NCBI GenBank assembly: GCA_025960445.1
Contig: JAICIT010000081.1
Location: forward strand, 1 to 8,220
DNA length: 8,220 bases
Direction: 5' to 3'
Source of the DNA: Bradyrhizobium sp.
GTDB lineage: Bacteria > Pseudomonadota > Alphaproteobacteria > Rhizobiales > Xanthobacteraceae
Shown: piece after piece, positions 6,644 to 8,220 of the stretch
Numbering within the stretch: the first letter of the stretch is position 1
Layout of the letters: each line of letters opens with the position of its first letter
Notes under the pieces: model-generated
Seen by the model: the letters and a program-made list of their open reading frames with translations, nothing else
Told to the model about the DNA's origin: nothing
Databases searched by the model: none
Translations under genes and position numbers: made by a program

Positions 6644-7069
6644 ATGACCACGACATCCGGATCGGCCAAGTGGCAGGGCGGCATCAAGGACGGCAAGGGC
6701 GCGATCTCGACCAGAAGCGGCGCGCTGAAGGATTACCCTTACGGCTTCGCCAGCCGCTTCGAAGGCAAACCGGGATCAAACCCGGAAGAACTGATCGGGG
6801 CGGCGCATGCCGCCTGCTTCACCATGGCGCTCTCGTTGATTCTCGGCGAGGCGAAGCTTACGGCCGAGCAAATGGAAACCAAGGCCGACGTCACGCTGGA
6901 GAAGCAGGGCGAAGGTTTTGCCATCACCTCCGTGCACCTGACGCTGAATGCGAAGGTGCCGGGAGCGGACAAGGCCAAACTGGAGGAACTGGCAGGCAAG
7001 GCAAAGGCGGGATGCCCTATCTCAAAGCTGTTCAACACCAAGATCACGCTGGAGACGACGCTGCTCTGA
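6644..7069 (+). CDS. osmC: OsmC-family peroxiredoxin (organic hydroperoxide reductase)
   Basis: Cytoplasmic thiol peroxidase that reduces organic hydroperoxides and is induced by osmotic or oxidative stress in E. coli. The 141 residues match E. coli OsmC (143) in length and layout. The glycine-rich start KWQGGIKDGKG (9-19) is present, as is the active-site region with R38, NPEELIGAAHAAC (46-58) and the catalytic pair C58 and C124 (in AKAGCPISKL, 120-129), against C59 and C125 in E. coli. Conserved glutamates E48/E49 are in place. It is OsmC rather than Ohr on the basis of KAGCPIS and overall resemblance. The start is clear: AAGGAG at 6632-6637, six bases before ATG. It lies downstream of the TetR gene and converges on pyk with a 44-base gap, in which I see only a tight GGAC/GTCC dyad (7075-7086) and no T-run terminator. 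Confidence 0.94.
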   Translation: MTTTSGSAKWQGGIKDGKGAISTRSGALKDYPYGFASRFEGKPGSNPEELIGAAHAACFTMALSLILGEAKLTAEQMETKADVTLEKQGEGFAITSVHLTLNAKVPGADKAKLEELAGKAKAGCPISKLFNTKITLETTLL

Positions 7070-7113
7070 GCCGAGGACGGGCGTCCCTGATGAGATCGCA
7101 GAAGACCTGCGCC

Positions 7114-8220
7114 TCACATATCGGCGTCGCCATCCGGGCCAACCGAGGCGATGCGCACCATATTGGTCGTGCCCGGAGTGCCTAGCGGCACACCGGCGAC
7201 GATGATGACGCGCTGGCCGGCGCGGGCGAAGCCGTCGCGAAACGCGATCGAGCCGGCGCGGCTGACCATGTCGTCCAGGTCCTTTGCGTCTTCAGCGACG
7301 ACACAATGTACTCCCCAGACCGCCGACAGTTTGCGTCCGGTGGCGATATTCGGGGTGATCGCCACTACCGGCGGCTTCGGCCGCTCGCGCGCGACCCGCA
7401 GCGCGGTGGATCCTGAACTTGTCCAGCAGATGATCGCCGACAAATCCAGAGTCTCGGCGACCTGCCGCGCGGCATCGGCAATGGCGTCGCCAACGGTAGG
7501 CTCCGGTTCGGCGCGCTGTGCATTGACCACGCCCCGATAGGTCGGGTCGCGTTCCACTTCCTCGCCGATGCGATTCATCGTCGAGACCGCTTCGATCGGA
7601 AATTTGCCGGCCGCAGATTCCGCCGACAACATGATGGCGTCGGCGCCTTCGTAAACGGCGGTCGCGACGTCGGAAACCTCCGCGCGCGTCGGCACCGGAG
7701 ACTGGATCATCGATTCCAGCATTTGCGTGGCGATTACTACGGGCTTTCCGGCGCGTCGCGCCAGCCGTGTCATCTGCTTCTGAAGGCTGGGCACGCGCTC
7801 CAGCGGCAGCTCGACCCCGAGATCGCCGCGCGCCACCATCAAGGCGTCGCAAGCCTCCACGATTTCGGGAAGGCGGTCGATCGCCTGCGGCTTTTCAATC
7901 TTGGCCATCACGGCAGCACGGCCGCGGATCATCTTCTTGGCTTCGTTCACGTCCTCGGCACGCTGCACGAAAGACAGCGCGACCCAATCGATTCCGGTCA
8001 CCAGCGCGGCTTCGAGATCGGCGCGGTCCTTTGGCGTCATGGCGGACACCGGCAGGTCGGTATCCGGCAGGCTGACCCCCTTGCGATCAGACATCTTGCC
8101 GCCGATCACGACGCGGGTAATGGCGCGCTCGGGAGAAGTTTCCTCGGCGATCAGGCGCACCTTGCCGTCGTCGAGCAGCAGAGTGTCACCGGGTCGGAGC
8201 GCAGCGAGAATTTCCGGATG
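7114..8220 (-). CDS. pyk: Pyruvate kinase, 5' partial
   Basis: Glycolytic enzyme converting phosphoenolpyruvate and ADP to pyruvate and ATP, cytoplasmic and normally tetrameric. The frame stays open to the right edge: 368 residues are visible of roughly 475-480, so about 110 N-terminal residues are missing. The GTG at 8158-8160 is an internal Val codon, because LLLDDGK directly precedes it and is a pyruvate kinase motif. Counting visible residues from the edge: end of B domain at 14-20, KGVSLPDTDLP at 47-57, catalytic MAKIEKP at 105-111 (K107, metal ligand E109), ARGDLGVE at 130-137 (metal ligand D133), ATQMLESM at 164-171 and IMLSAESA at 196-203. The C-terminal domain spans about 245-360, with TSSGST at 268-273 in the usual effector-site loop. 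All visible catalytic residues are intact. It is convergent with osmC; its promoter is outside the window. Confidence 0.95.
   Translation of the reverse strand, partial: HPEILAALRPGDTLLLDDGKVRLIAEETSPERAITRVVIGGKMSDRKGVSLPDTDLPVSAMTPKDRADLEAALVTGIDWVALSFVQRAEDVNEAKKMIRGRAAVMAKIEKPQAIDRLPEIVEACDALMVARGDLGVELPLERVPSLQKQMTRLARRAGKPVVIATQMLESMIQSPVPTRAEVSDVATAVYEGADAIMLSAESAAGKFPIEAVSTMNRIGEEVERDPTYRGVVNAQRAEPEPTVGDAIADAARQVAETLDLSAIICWTSSGSTALRVARERPKPPVVAITPNIATGRKLSAVWGVHCVVAEDAKDLDDMVSRAGSIAFRDGFARAGQRVIIVAGVPLGTPGTTNMVRIASVGPDGDADM

Noticed and set aside
7075..7086. Dyad between osmC and pyk as a shared terminator
   Set aside because: The stem is only four base pairs with a 4-base loop and has no T-run on either strand.
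8158..8160. GTG as the pyruvate kinase start
   Set aside because: The frame continues to the window edge with a conserved LLLDDGK motif directly upstream, so this is an internal codon.

Overview
The window looks like core chromosome of an alphaproteobacterium of the Bradyrhizobium / Rhodopseudomonas group (Nitrobacteraceae). The basis is very high GC at third codon positions, the cpoB-tilS-ftsH gene order downstream of where pal would lie, and the style of the FtsH, TilS and OsmC proteins. The genus is inferred from protein familiarity and is not proven. I see no mobile element, CRISPR array, tRNA or rRNA.

Left part (1-4356), + strand: the 3' part of cpoB (ybgF), whose start lies off the window; tilS; a 257-base gap with a plausible ftsH promoter; full-length ftsH; and a textbook Rho-independent terminator at 4327-4356. 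These genes cover envelope constriction (CpoB with Tol-Pal), tRNA-Ile lysidine formation (TilS) and membrane protein quality control (FtsH). Their linkage is a known conserved neighbourhood in this group rather than a pathway.

Middle part (4357-6547), + strand: a 408-residue multispanning protein of the DUF2029 / GT87 type (probable polyprenol-phosphate-sugar-dependent glycosyltransferase), then a TetR-family regulator. Several small dyads lie in the leaders of these two genes, including an RNA hairpin right in front of the glycosyltransferase ribosome binding site.

Right part (6548-8220): osmC on the + strand, with a strong ribosome binding site and a possible general-stress (EcfG-type) promoter. 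It converges on pyruvate kinase on the - strand, whose N-terminal third lies beyond the right edge.

I did not find a convincing undescribed system. The least explained items are the orphan GT87 enzyme with its leader hairpin, the neighbouring TetR regulator whose target is unknown, and the repeat-bearing linker of CpoB. All regulatory sites other than the ftsH terminator are pattern-based proposals.
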